20,094 nucleotides of DNA. Source: Lachnospiraceae bacterium (lineage in GTDB: Bacteria; Bacillota; Clostridia; Lachnospirales; Lachnospiraceae). The notes beneath the pieces are model-generated. The model had not been told where the DNA came from and ran no database searches. It was given only the letters and a program-made list of their open reading frames with translations. Location of the stretch: positions 1 through 20,094 of the forward strand of contig VSNJ01000019.1 in NCBI GenBank assembly GCA_009774235.1, written 5' to 3'. This document shows positions 13,561-20,094 of the stretch, in pieces. Made by a program: the position numbers and the translations under genes. The number at the start of each line of letters is the position of its first letter. Positions within the stretch are counted from its first letter, which is position 1.

Positions 13561-14859
13561 ATGGCAAAAGGTTCTGTAAGAAAAAAAGGAAAGAAATGGT
13601 ACTACCGCTTTTATGTGGAGAATGAGAGCGGAAATCTGGTGCAGAAGGAGTACGCAGGAACAGAGAGCAAGTCAGAAACGGAGAAACTTCTCCGCAAGGC
13701 AATGGAGGATTACGAGGAAAAGAAGTTTGTGGCAAAGACGGAAAATATCACGCTGGGGGAAATGCTGGATATATGGCTGGAGGAAGAAGTAAAGCCCGGT
13801 ACATTAAGCACTGGGACGCTGATTGCCTATACCACTACCGCCAGACAGATTAAGAAACATCCTATCGGACAGCGTAAGCTGAAAAGCATAACTGCCGACC
13901 ATTTACAGGAGTATATTGATTTCCTGTCTTTTGGAGAAACAAGACCGGACGGAAAGGAGGCTCAGCCCATCAGTAAAAACTATATGCTCCAGTTTTCGGC
14001 AGTCCTGCGGGGCTCGTTCCGGTTTGCGGTATTCCCGAAACGCTATATTACTTTTAATCCCATGCAGTATGTACGCATGCGGGTAAAAAAGGAGGAAGTG
14101 GAACTGTTTGAGGGAAATGCGGAAAATGAGACAGACATCCCGACCATTACCCATGAGCAGTACACGGAGATAACGGATTATCTCCGTAAAAAAAGAAATC
14201 CGGCACTCCTGCCGGTGCAGATAGCCTATTATACTGGATTACGCATTGGCGAGGTATGTGGGCTGGCATGGCAGGACATCAACCTTGAGGAACAGTATCT
14301 TACCGTCCGCCGGAGTATGCGTTACAATGCCACCCGCCACAAGATGGAAATCGGTGCAACCAAGCGGAAAAAAATCCGTACAGTGGACTTCTGCGACACA
14401 CTGGCAGAGATACTAAAAAAAGCCAGAAAGCAACAGCACAGAGAGCGTTTCCAGTGTGGCGAAATGTATTTCCGCAATTACTATCAGAAAGTAATGGAAA
14501 AGGGAAGGACGCATTATGATCTGTATTCTTTGCAAAGTACGGAGGAGATACCGGACGATTACGAAGAACTGTCTTTTGTATGTTTACGTCAGGATGGTTC
14601 CTATGAATCAACCGCAACCCTCTCCAATGTATGCAGGCTGATTCAGAAACACGTAGAGGGGCTTGAAAATTTCCACTTCCACCAGTTGCGGCACACCTAT
14701 ACGAGCAATCTGTTATCAAACGGGGCAGCCCCGAAAGATGTGCAGGAACTTCTGGGACACTCTGATGTAAGTACCACAATGAATGTTTATGCCCATGCCA
14801 CCAGAGAGGCGAAACGGACTTCCGCAAGGCTTTTGGATAAGGTGGTGGGCGGTAATTAA
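13561..14859 (+). CDS. int: Tyrosine site-specific integrase of the mobile element
   Basis: A 432-residue tyrosine recombinase of the Tn916/phage integrase type. The N-terminal arm-binding domain (1-57) starts MAKGSVRKKGKKWYYRFYVE, a SAM-like core-binding domain follows (62-175), and the catalytic domain (195-425) holds Arg228 (YTGLRIGEVCGL), Lys270 region (ATKRKKIRTV), H374-x-x-R377 (FHFHQLRHTY), His400 (LLGHSDVSTT) and nucleophile Tyr410 (NVYAH). All catalytic residues are present, so it should be active. AAAGGAG lies eight bases before the ATG. It is the last gene before the right limit of the element, as expected if attR lies just downstream; the exact site was not found. Confidence 0.95.
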   Translation: MAKGSVRKKGKKWYYRFYVENESGNLVQKEYAGTESKSETEKLLRKAMEDYEEKKFVAKTENITLGEMLDIWLEEEVKPGTLSTGTLIAYTTTARQIKKHPIGQRKLKSITADHLQEYIDFLSFGETRPDGKEAQPISKNYMLQFSAVLRGSFRFAVFPKRYITFNPMQYVRMRVKKEEVELFEGNAENETDIPTITHEQYTEITDYLRKKRNPALLPVQIAYYTGLRIGEVCGLAWQDINLEEQYLTVRRSMRYNATRHKMEIGATKRKKIRTVDFCDTLAEILKKARKQQHRERFQCGEMYFRNYYQKVMEKGRTHYDLYSLQSTEEIPDDYEELSFVCLRQDGSYESTATLSNVCRLIQKHVEGLENFHFHQLRHTYTSNLLSNGAAPKDVQELLGHSDVSTTMNVYAHATREAKRTSARLLDKVVGGN

Positions 14860-14863
14860 AAAC

Positions 14864-14904
14864 TTTCCCTTGTTTTGGTCCTATGAGGGCAAAAACAAGG
14901 GAAA
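14864..14904. repeat. Hairpin just downstream of int
   Basis: Exact 13-bp arms TTTCCCTTGTTTT (14864-14876) / AAAACAAGGGAAA (14892-14904), starting five bases after the integrase stop. There is no T-run on the plus strand, so it is a poor terminator for int; on the minus strand a short T-run follows. It may mark the end of the element. Confidence 0.6.
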
Positions 14905-14986
14905 ATGGTTGATTTGATGATGTAATGGGTTTGATAGATTGCGTAAAATGGGGATTTTGGTAGGGAATGATAGTTTAATAGAAATT

Positions 14987-15031
14987 GTTGCGCTAAAGTA
15001 CAATATAATAAATTTTGTATTTTAGCACAAC
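14987..15031. terminator. Terminator between int and the sulfotransferase gene
   Basis: Imperfect stem: GTTG, GCTAAA and TACAA (14987-15003) pair with TTGTA, TTTAGC and CAAC (15015-15031). On the plus strand TTATTTTTTATTTT follows. It lies just below the sulfotransferase stop (15041-15043), so it can separate converging transcripts. Confidence 0.6.
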
Positions 15032-15040
15032 AGTTATTTT

Positions 15041-17011
15041 TTATTTTATATCTATCCAGTAACCTGTATTATATAAACATATATTAGAATCATTGTCAAT
15101 ATATTCTATTCCAGCCTGGTATTTTCCTTTGTCAATTCCCTGTAATGGGACAGAAATAGTATAAATATGTTCCTTAAATATTTTGGTCAGTTGTTCTGTA
15201 TCATTAAAGTATTGTACATATATATTGTCTTTGTTGTATAAAAATATTTTTGGTAAAGAGTGGTCTTTACATGATATTTGTAATATATTTCCTGTAAGTG
15301 TGAAATTTAACTTTTTCTTTATTTCATCAGGCAGATAATTTTCTTCATTGTAGTCTTCTGGTATTTCTTTTTCTTTAACAGGCATATAAAGCTCACCAAT
15401 ATAAAGAGGATAGTCCTCATTACAGGTGTTTTGTACACTTTGAAGATTAAAGTCCAAAAATTTTGCAACAAAAAAGTCATTATTTAATGAAATATCAGTT
15501 ATACATTCACCAGTATTATAATTATAACCAAGTATTTTTGCGCGGCTGTCCACTTCTTCATCTTTTATATTAGCACACATAGCATAAATACTATTAGTTG
15601 TTTTGTCAAATTCTACATTTGAACGTGTAATAGAAAGCGGGACAGTAATACACTGGTTCATTTCTACAGACATTTCTTTTTCATTAATTGTAAATACCAT
15701 TATATTTGACTTTTTTACATCATCAAAATAATTGACAGGCCTGCGGTTTGCAGTGTGGTTGTCAAAAAGTGTAATTTTTATTTTCTTTTCATTGCCTGTA
15801 TTTATATGTTCAAGTATTTTAACACCATGCTGCTGGAAGAACCATTTTACACCAGGGGCAGGAGCCAGGACTTTGGCTTCCTGTTCTGTACCTTTATAAA
15901 AATCTGGATTGGCAAGCAGCCATATAATTTCTTGTGTATTCAGGTCTATTTTAGCTATTGTATGGATATTCCTGTATGAAGCTATTATTGCATCTTCTCC
16001 AGGTATATATTCAAATGCATTGATATGTGCCCAGTCATACCTTGTCACATATGTGCTGTCAAAAATATTATTAGCATTTATTGTCCTTATAATTTTACCT
16101 GTGTCTTTATCCATTTCATCAACTGAATTTTCCATATAGGTATCATACCTTGAGCTGGTTGCAATAAGTAAATTGCCATTATCTTCCCTGGAAACAGCCC
16201 AGTGATGGAAACCTGACTGGTGGTAAATATTTCTGTATATGCGTCCTAAAAAATCCATCTCATATGCTATAACAGAATGTGCATTGCCATAATTAGGTCT
16301 TCTCATTCTTTTGTCTGGGACAAGCAGGTGTCTATTAGAAAGGACGTGTACACCATATGGGTGTACAGGTGTAGTAAGATACCAACGGATATTTCCATTG
16401 CTGTCGAAAGCATAGTTTGTGCCACTGTATCCGCCTGTTGCCATAAGAAAAGGAACAGGAGTTTTTTCATATTTTTTAATTGAAATTGCATTTCTTAAAA
16501 CTGGTCCTGTCCTTGGAAGTTTTATTCTTATTGTTGTTTCTTGTATTTCATTATTGTTTTTATCAATCAAATAAAATGTTATATGGGTTATTCCTCCATC
16601 ATACATGCCTAGTACAGGGACTTTATGCCTGTTTGTCCAGGTTTCGTCACAGTTTGTATAATTATCAGAACCTCTTTTTCCTTTAATAGTGTATTTTACT
16701 TTGCATGGTTTTTCTGTATTAAATATAAACAGCCCTGATAATGGAGAACATCCAAAAGGGTTTATTATAAATAAAGCATTATCAAATGTATAATACTTTT
16801 TGTTTAGTATATTTTCTATAACAGTATCCTTCCTTCTGCTAATGTCAACAGGAAGTTTTAACTGGTGCTCAATGTTTGATGAATAGTTTCTTCCATCAAG
16901 ATATGGTTCGTGTAATTTAAGTGCTTCATTCTTAAGCCAGTCTGTATACTGGACGTTTACGTTATATAAAAGCCTCTTTAGTTTACTTAATAAACGTTTC
17001 TTACTTGCCAT
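15041..17011 (-). CDS. Arylsulfate sulfotransferase-like protein (ASST family)
   Basis: A 656-residue protein. An N-terminal beta domain (about 60-165) precedes a beta-propeller core (185-530) with ASST hallmarks: LMATGGYSG (189-197), GFHHWAVSREDNGNLLIATS (267-286), DWAHINAFEY (326-335), IIASYRN (342-348), QQHG (393-396) and LFDNH (415-419). The distance from His329 to Arg347 is 18, as between His356 and Arg374 of E. coli AssT (from memory), so a sulfuryl-transfer site is plausible. The enzyme class moves sulfate between phenolic compounds without PAPS. Residues about 565-656 form an extra beta-rich domain ending YNTGYWIDIK. No signal peptide or membrane segment is visible, unlike the periplasmic E. 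coli enzyme. GGAGG lies ten bases before the ATG; a four-codon frame ATG-GAT-GGC-AAG-TAA overlaps the start. Gene is AT-rich and stands alone. Exact substrate unknown. Confidence 0.75.
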   Translation of the reverse strand: MASKKRLLSKLKRLLYNVNVQYTDWLKNEALKLHEPYLDGRNYSSNIEHQLKLPVDISRRKDTVIENILNKKYYTFDNALFIINPFGCSPLSGLFIFNTEKPCKVKYTIKGKRGSDNYTNCDETWTNRHKVPVLGMYDGGITHITFYLIDKNNNEIQETTIRIKLPRTGPVLRNAISIKKYEKTPVPFLMATGGYSGTNYAFDSNGNIRWYLTTPVHPYGVHVLSNRHLLVPDKRMRRPNYGNAHSVIAYEMDFLGRIYRNIYHQSGFHHWAVSREDNGNLLIATSSRYDTYMENSVDEMDKDTGKIIRTINANNIFDSTYVTRYDWAHINAFEYIPGEDAIIASYRNIHTIAKIDLNTQEIIWLLANPDFYKGTEQEAKVLAPAPGVKWFFQQHGVKILEHINTGNEKKIKITLFDNHTANRRPVNYFDDVKKSNIMVFTINEKEMSVEMNQCITVPLSITRSNVEFDKTTNSIYAMCANIKDEEVDSRAKILGYNYNTGECITDISLNNDFFVAKFLDFNLQSVQNTCNEDYPLYIGELYMPVKEKEIPEDYNEENYLPDEIKKKLNFTLTGNILQISCKDHSLPKIFLYNKDNIYVQYFNDTEQLTKIFKEHIYTISVPLQGIDKGKYQAGIEYIDNDSNICLYNTGYWIDIK

Positions 17012-17287
17012 CCATGGGTATCCTCCTGATATACATCAAAATATACGTAAACTTTATATAATATAAATTTTATTCTAGCCTTTTAGTATACTATAGGAAT
17101 ATTTTGTCAAAACTAAGGTTATTTTGTGGCATTATAAGACAGAGGCCGGAACTTGTTTCTAGTATTATTAATTATCTCAAGGAAACCAATATAAATTCAG
17201 GGAAATTTCTGGTATAAAATAAGAGTAATGGAAATATTATTGATTGTTTTACTTTTTTAATTTGTATGGGGGATTTTTTAGATGTAA
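17012..17287. other. Non-coding stretch upstream of the sulfotransferase gene
   Basis: No gene is seen. The stretch is very AT-rich, holds the sulfotransferase ribosome site at its left end (about 17022-17026) and presumably its promoter, but no clear -35/-10 pair stands out. The next structure is the nested hairpin at 17288. Confidence 0.5.
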
Positions 17288-17453
17288 CAAGTTAATTATT
17301 TTGTACCTGGCGGTACGCTTCCGCTTAATGAAAAACGTAACAGTGCATAAAATCTTTATGTTAAAAAGAAACATAAGTTTCTTTTTAACATTGAAAACAA
17401 AATTTAAGCACTGATGTTTTTCAATAGCCGCCTGTTACAAAATAATTAACTTG
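17288..17453. repeat. 166-bp nested hairpin, MITE-like element or structured RNA
   Basis: Four concentric stems: CAAGTTAATTATTTTGTA (17288-17305) with 17436-17453, exact over 18 bp; GGCGG (17309-17313) / CCGCC (17428-17432); TGAAAAAC (17329-17336) / GTTTTTCA (17416-17423) and CAGTGC (17341-17346) / GCACTG (17408-17413); and an exact 15-bp tip, ATGTTAAAAAGAAAC (17358-17372) / 17377-17391, with loop ATAA. The whole folds back on itself, as in a miniature inverted-repeat transposon, but no clean target duplication is visible (TGTA occurs near both ends). Confidence 0.7.
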
Positions 17454-17512
17454 CTGTATAAAATATAATCTTTGTGCAAATTAAAAAATAATACAACATA
17501 AGTCTATATATA

Positions 17513-17613
17513 CAGCAGTTTATAACTTTTTAATTTTAGTAACATATATAGTTGTTGTATGTGAAAATTAGATACAATATATAGTTTATATTTCAAAAAG
17601 TTGTAAAGTGCTG
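17513..17613. repeat. 19-bp imperfect inverted repeat
   Basis: Positions 17513-17531 and 17595-17613 are reverse complements with two mismatches, around a 63-base AT-rich loop. Possibly part of the same repeat-rich insertion zone as the hairpin at 17288; function unknown. Confidence 0.45.
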
Positions 17614-17625
17614 TTTATATTATAA

Positions 17626-17769
17626 TATAAGCAATGGCATATCAATAAAGCAATTTTAAGCACTTTAATCAAAGTTATGGAAATTATTGAATCTGTTGTT
17701 CGCATTGAAATATGCCATAGCTCTGATGATAATAAATTTCTGGAATGTGCAATAAATATATTTATATAG
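17626..17769 (+). pseudogene. Remnant of a PIN-domain toxin gene
   Basis: An open frame without a start reads ...KVMEIIESVVRIEICHSS, then DDNKFLECAINIFI and a TAG at 17767-17769. D-D-N-K-F-L-E-C-A-I after a P/S-rich turn is the signature of the C-terminal half of PIN-domain toxins (COG1569-like), where it normally continues into a G-A-D-Y-I-V-T-G-D region. That continuation, the N-terminal half and any antitoxin are missing. The remnant lies directly upstream of the operon at 17817. The identification rests on a short motif from memory. Confidence 0.45.
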
Positions 17770-17816
17770 TATGTAAGTAGTAAATATATAAAAAATAAAA
17801 GTAAAGGAAAAAAATT

Positions 17817-18965
17817 ATGAAAAAAGCAAAGAATGGATTAGCAGAGATTTCTGGAAATGAAATTATGTATATGTTTGATGAAACAAGTAATTTTATTGCG
17901 AACTATAATGCAAATATGTTATCAGATGCCGCAATAGTAGCAAATCAAAGTAATATCCTTGCAAATGAAGTTGAGTTCTGGAAGTGGATGGGCAGGAATT
18001 ATAACAACTCAGGTATTTTTAATTCAGCTAAAACAATGCAAAATTATATTTCAGAGGGAGCTGGCAAAGCAGATTGGATGGTTAAACAGATACAGGGAAA
18101 GGGATATGAATGGGACTGGATGACATCAAAACGTGGAAATGTTCAGAACTTTTTTAAAACATATGATGCGGGTGATGTAGCCAACAGGGCAGCAAGCGAT
18201 ATTACTGAAAAAAACATTTTGACTGGAAAAACTACTGAATATCAGATGAAAGCATATACAAGTAAAACTAACCCCAAGTTAAAAAATACGCCTAAAGATA
18301 TGAATATTGTAACCAATGCAGAAAAAATAGGTGTAGTAAAAGAAAATGGTTATAATAATGTAGAAAAGTTCCAAGATTCACAAATTATAAAAAATAAGAC
18401 TAATGAACGTATGGAACACATAAAAAATGGAAAAGTACAGACATCATATAATTTTAAAAATATTGCAGGTACAATGGGAAAAGCAGGACTTATCGGGTGT
18501 GTTGCTGGCATGGGTATAGAAGCAGTCCAATCTTATAAATTATGGAAGTCAGGTATAATAATGGATAGTGAATATTTTGAGGAAATATTAAAGGCTGGTG
18601 GTGATACAGGGATAACAGCTGGATTATCCGCAGGTATAATGATTCCTGTAACAGCAGCAATTACAGCTATGGGCGTAACATCTTTATTGACAATTCCTGT
18701 AGCATTTATAATAAATGGTGCTGTAAATAAATTTGTTGCGCCATGTTTTGGACGTGGGAAATATAAAGAAATACTATCAGATGCCCGGTATTACCAGAAC
18801 ATTGAGAATGTATATGATGGTTTAATAGAAAGTATGCAAAGAGCTAGTGAACAGTATTATGATTTTGTATATGGAATTGCACAACAAAATGAAATACATA
18901 ATAAAATGAAAATACATAGTATGGCAATGAATAAAGAACTTTATAATTTATATAATACTATTTAA
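17817..18965 (+). CDS. Unknown protein with glycine-zipper membrane segments
   Basis: A 382-residue protein I do not recognise with certainty. AAAGGA lies eight bases before the ATG. Residues 1-115 are helical and rich in N, W and Y. Residues 116-195 form a second unit with D-V-A-N-R-A-A-S-D-I-T-E-K and, at 139-147, T-T-E-Y-Q-M-K-A-Y; the Q-x-K there recalls restriction-endonuclease-like cores, but no complete catalytic set is evident. Residues 215-236 (IAGTMGKAGLIGCVAGMGIEA) and 262-308 (G-I-T-A-G-L-S-A-G, then two hydrophobic stretches ending at A-V-N-K-F-V) are glycine-zipper hydrophobic segments likely to enter a membrane. A helical tail (320-382) follows. It has no signal peptide. It is followed after 13 bases by the Sel1 gene, so the two form an operon. 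A membrane-acting effector or a phage-conflict role is an inference only. Confidence 0.7.
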   Translation: MKKAKNGLAEISGNEIMYMFDETSNFIANYNANMLSDAAIVANQSNILANEVEFWKWMGRNYNNSGIFNSAKTMQNYISEGAGKADWMVKQIQGKGYEWDWMTSKRGNVQNFFKTYDAGDVANRAASDITEKNILTGKTTEYQMKAYTSKTNPKLKNTPKDMNIVTNAEKIGVVKENGYNNVEKFQDSQIIKNKTNERMEHIKNGKVQTSYNFKNIAGTMGKAGLIGCVAGMGIEAVQSYKLWKSGIIMDSEYFEEILKAGGDTGITAGLSAGIMIPVTAAITAMGVTSLLTIPVAFIINGAVNKFVAPCFGRGKYKEILSDARYYQNIENVYDGLIESMQRASEQYYDFVYGIAQQNEIHNKMKIHSMAMNKELYNLYNTI

Positions 18966-18978
18966 GGAGACAGGACTC

Positions 18979-20094
18979 ATGAATTCAATAAAAACAGAAG
19001 ATATTACCTATCTGGTACAGCAGCCAGCAAAAAATATTAGTTTAATTTTATCAGGCATGATTTCATTAATGAATGACACTGATGCAAAAGTGGAAATGTT
19101 TCAATCGCAGGGATGGTTCAAAAGAATGATAAATACCATTACAGGTAAAAATAAAGTTACACAGCAAGAAATACGGCAAAATCATGATAAGTTAAATATG
19201 TATATGTCACAAGCAATTGCAGAACTGTATAATAAAAACTGCATAGATGATAAAATTATCTTAAGTCTTGGGACACAAATCAATGCAATTTATGCAGACC
19301 ATATACAGCTTAAACAAATGCTTGGTGCCTTTGTAGGCAAACTCAATGAAAAGATAGACAGTGTAGATAACTTTCATATGTTGAATACAGAGATAGAACA
19401 AGGTGTGTACTCATATAATACACCCATAATTACTATTTGCATGGTTATATCACAATTTGATAACAGGATGCTTGAGGAGAAAAGAAAACTTGATATAATA
19501 AAAAGAAGCTTAGAAAAGCAAAATATATTTAGTACAGGCGAAGAAACATTAGTCCAGTATCTTAGGGATATTATAGATATTCCAGTTGAAGAAGCAGGAC
19601 AAGTATACCTTGAATTGTCTACAATACGTAATAATAGTTATATAGCCAGCATTTTTCTTAAGATGATGGAAAAGTATTATTTCCTGTCAGACATGGAAAT
19701 GAAAATGAAGAATAAACAGTTAATTATCAATGAATTAATAAGGCAAGAGAATATAGATGAAACAGTAACACTATCTATTGATGAGATTTATGATAACTTT
19801 GTCCAGAATAAAGTTGATATAAAAAATGGTATAGTAGCCATAGACAGCAATCACAATATGACACAAATGGGAATAGATGCTTTAGAAGAAGAAAATTATG
19901 AAGAGGCAAGAAAATATTTGGAAACAGCAGCAGAACAGGGTGATGTAACAGCACAGGTTCAATTAGGAGATTGCTATTATTATGGAGAAGGTGTAGAACA
20001 AAGTTATAGACAAGCATATGAATGGTATATTAAAGCTGCTGAACAAGATAATCCATATGCACAGTGTAAGGTTGGAGATTGCTATTATTATGGA
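18979..20094 (+). CDS. Sel1-repeat protein with an unknown helical N-terminal domain (partial)
   Basis: An open frame of 372 codons that runs off the right edge. AAGGAG lies nine bases before the ATG, 13 bases after the previous stop. Residues 1-290 are an all-helical domain with no name known to me; its best-defined part is G-W-F-K-R-M-I-N-T-I-T-G-K (about 46-58), A-I-A-E-L-Y-N-K-N-C-I-D-D (about 79-91), and L-K-Q-M-L-G-A-F-V-G-K-L-N-E-K-I-D-S-V-D-N-F-H-M-L (112-136). From about 297 come Sel1-type helical repeats (A-L-E-E-E-N-Y-E-E-A-R-K-Y-L-E-T-A-A-E-Q-G, then GDCYYYGEGV and AYEWYIKAAEQ). No signal peptide or membrane helix. Sel1 repeats bind protein partners, so it could be a scaffold or regulator for the upstream membrane protein. 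The gene continues beyond the window. Confidence 0.85.
   Translation, partial: MNSIKTEDITYLVQQPAKNISLILSGMISLMNDTDAKVEMFQSQGWFKRMINTITGKNKVTQQEIRQNHDKLNMYMSQAIAELYNKNCIDDKIILSLGTQINAIYADHIQLKQMLGAFVGKLNEKIDSVDNFHMLNTEIEQGVYSYNTPIITICMVISQFDNRMLEEKRKLDIIKRSLEKQNIFSTGEETLVQYLRDIIDIPVEEAGQVYLELSTIRNNSYIASIFLKMMEKYYFLSDMEMKMKNKQLIINELIRQENIDETVTLSIDEIYDNFVQNKVDIKNGIVAIDSNHNMTQMGIDALEEENYEEARKYLETAAEQGDVTAQVQLGDCYYYGEGVEQSYRQAYEWYIKAAEQDNPYAQCKVGDCYYYG

Larger units (their letters stand above)
9996..14980. mobile_element. Integrative mobilizable element (MOBV relaxase, Xis, repressor, tyrosine integrase)
   Basis: A 5-kb block of higher GC than its right flank. It holds relaxase, candidate oriT, iteron-like repeats, excisionase-like protein, XRE repressor and integrase, flanked by the pst promoter on one side and an unrelated sulfotransferase gene on the other. 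The gene set is that of a compact mobilizable element that uses the conjugation machinery of a helper. No coupling protein, type IV secretion gene, replication initiator or cargo is seen. The limits are approximate: I compared 9,940-10,010 with 14,860-15,050 and found no convincing direct repeat for att sites. Confidence 0.7.

Noticed and set aside
14300..14827. A 175-codon minus-strand frame inside the integrase gene
   Set aside because: Antisense of the catalytic domain, with no independent support.
9940..15050. att direct repeats at the ends of the mobile element
   Set aside because: Comparing both edges by eye gave only matches of six bases or fewer, which is chance level at this base composition.
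19775..20017. An 80-codon minus-strand frame rich in L, F and H
   Set aside because: It is the antisense shadow of the Sel1 gene, whose E/Q/Y-rich codons read as L/F/V on the other strand.
1..20094. tRNA or rRNA genes
   Set aside because: No cloverleaf with a GTTC-type T-loop or conserved rRNA stretch was seen, including next to the integrase, where a tRNA target might be expected.

Overview
The window looks like a chromosomal segment of a low-to-moderate GC Firmicute, most likely a gut Lachnospiraceae/Clostridia. The basis is AGGAGG-type ribosome sites throughout, lipoprotein and regulator types typical of Firmicutes, a DUF6061-like small gene, and a MobV-type mobilizable element. The genus cannot be fixed from the sequence.

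Left flank (1-1950, AT-rich): a decayed region. Two copies of the 3' end and terminator of a small DUF6061-like gene (about 60-212 and 1797-1945) bracket a minus-strand reading frame that is split by one in-frame TGA (96 or 90 codons, then 257 codons).

Phosphate block (1958-9960, minus strand): a Pho regulon operon, pstS-pstC-pstA-pstB-phoU-phoP-phoR. It starts at a promoter with three TTAACA/TTAACT hexamers and a TATACT -10, and ends at a strong hairpin terminator. A sensor-less hybrid histidine kinase/response regulator follows on the same strand. PstS binds phosphate, PstCA form the channel, PstB supplies ATP hydrolysis, PhoU links transporter and kinase, and PhoR/PhoP close the loop through the Pho box. 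Two adjacent hairpins lie between pstC and pstA.

Mobile element (about 9,996-14,980, higher GC): a compact integrative mobilizable element inserted just upstream of the pst promoter. It carries a MOBV (Pre/Mob) relaxase, a candidate oriT, an iteron-like repeat region, a small excisionase-like MerR/Xis protein, a divergent XRE repressor with palindromic operators, and a tyrosine integrase. A 27-bp near-perfect inverted repeat flanks the xis/repressor module. I see no replication initiator, coupling protein or cargo, and no convincing att direct repeats.

Right flank (15,041-20,094, very AT-rich): a minus-strand arylsulfate sulfotransferase-like protein without a visible signal peptide. Next comes an 800-bp gene-poor stretch with a 166-bp nested hairpin (MITE- or ncRNA-like) and the tail of a PIN-domain toxin gene. 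Last is a plus-strand two-gene operon: an unrecognised 382-aa protein with glycine-zipper membrane segments, then a protein with a novel-looking helical N-terminal domain and Sel1 repeats that runs off the window. This pair is the best candidate for an undescribed system.
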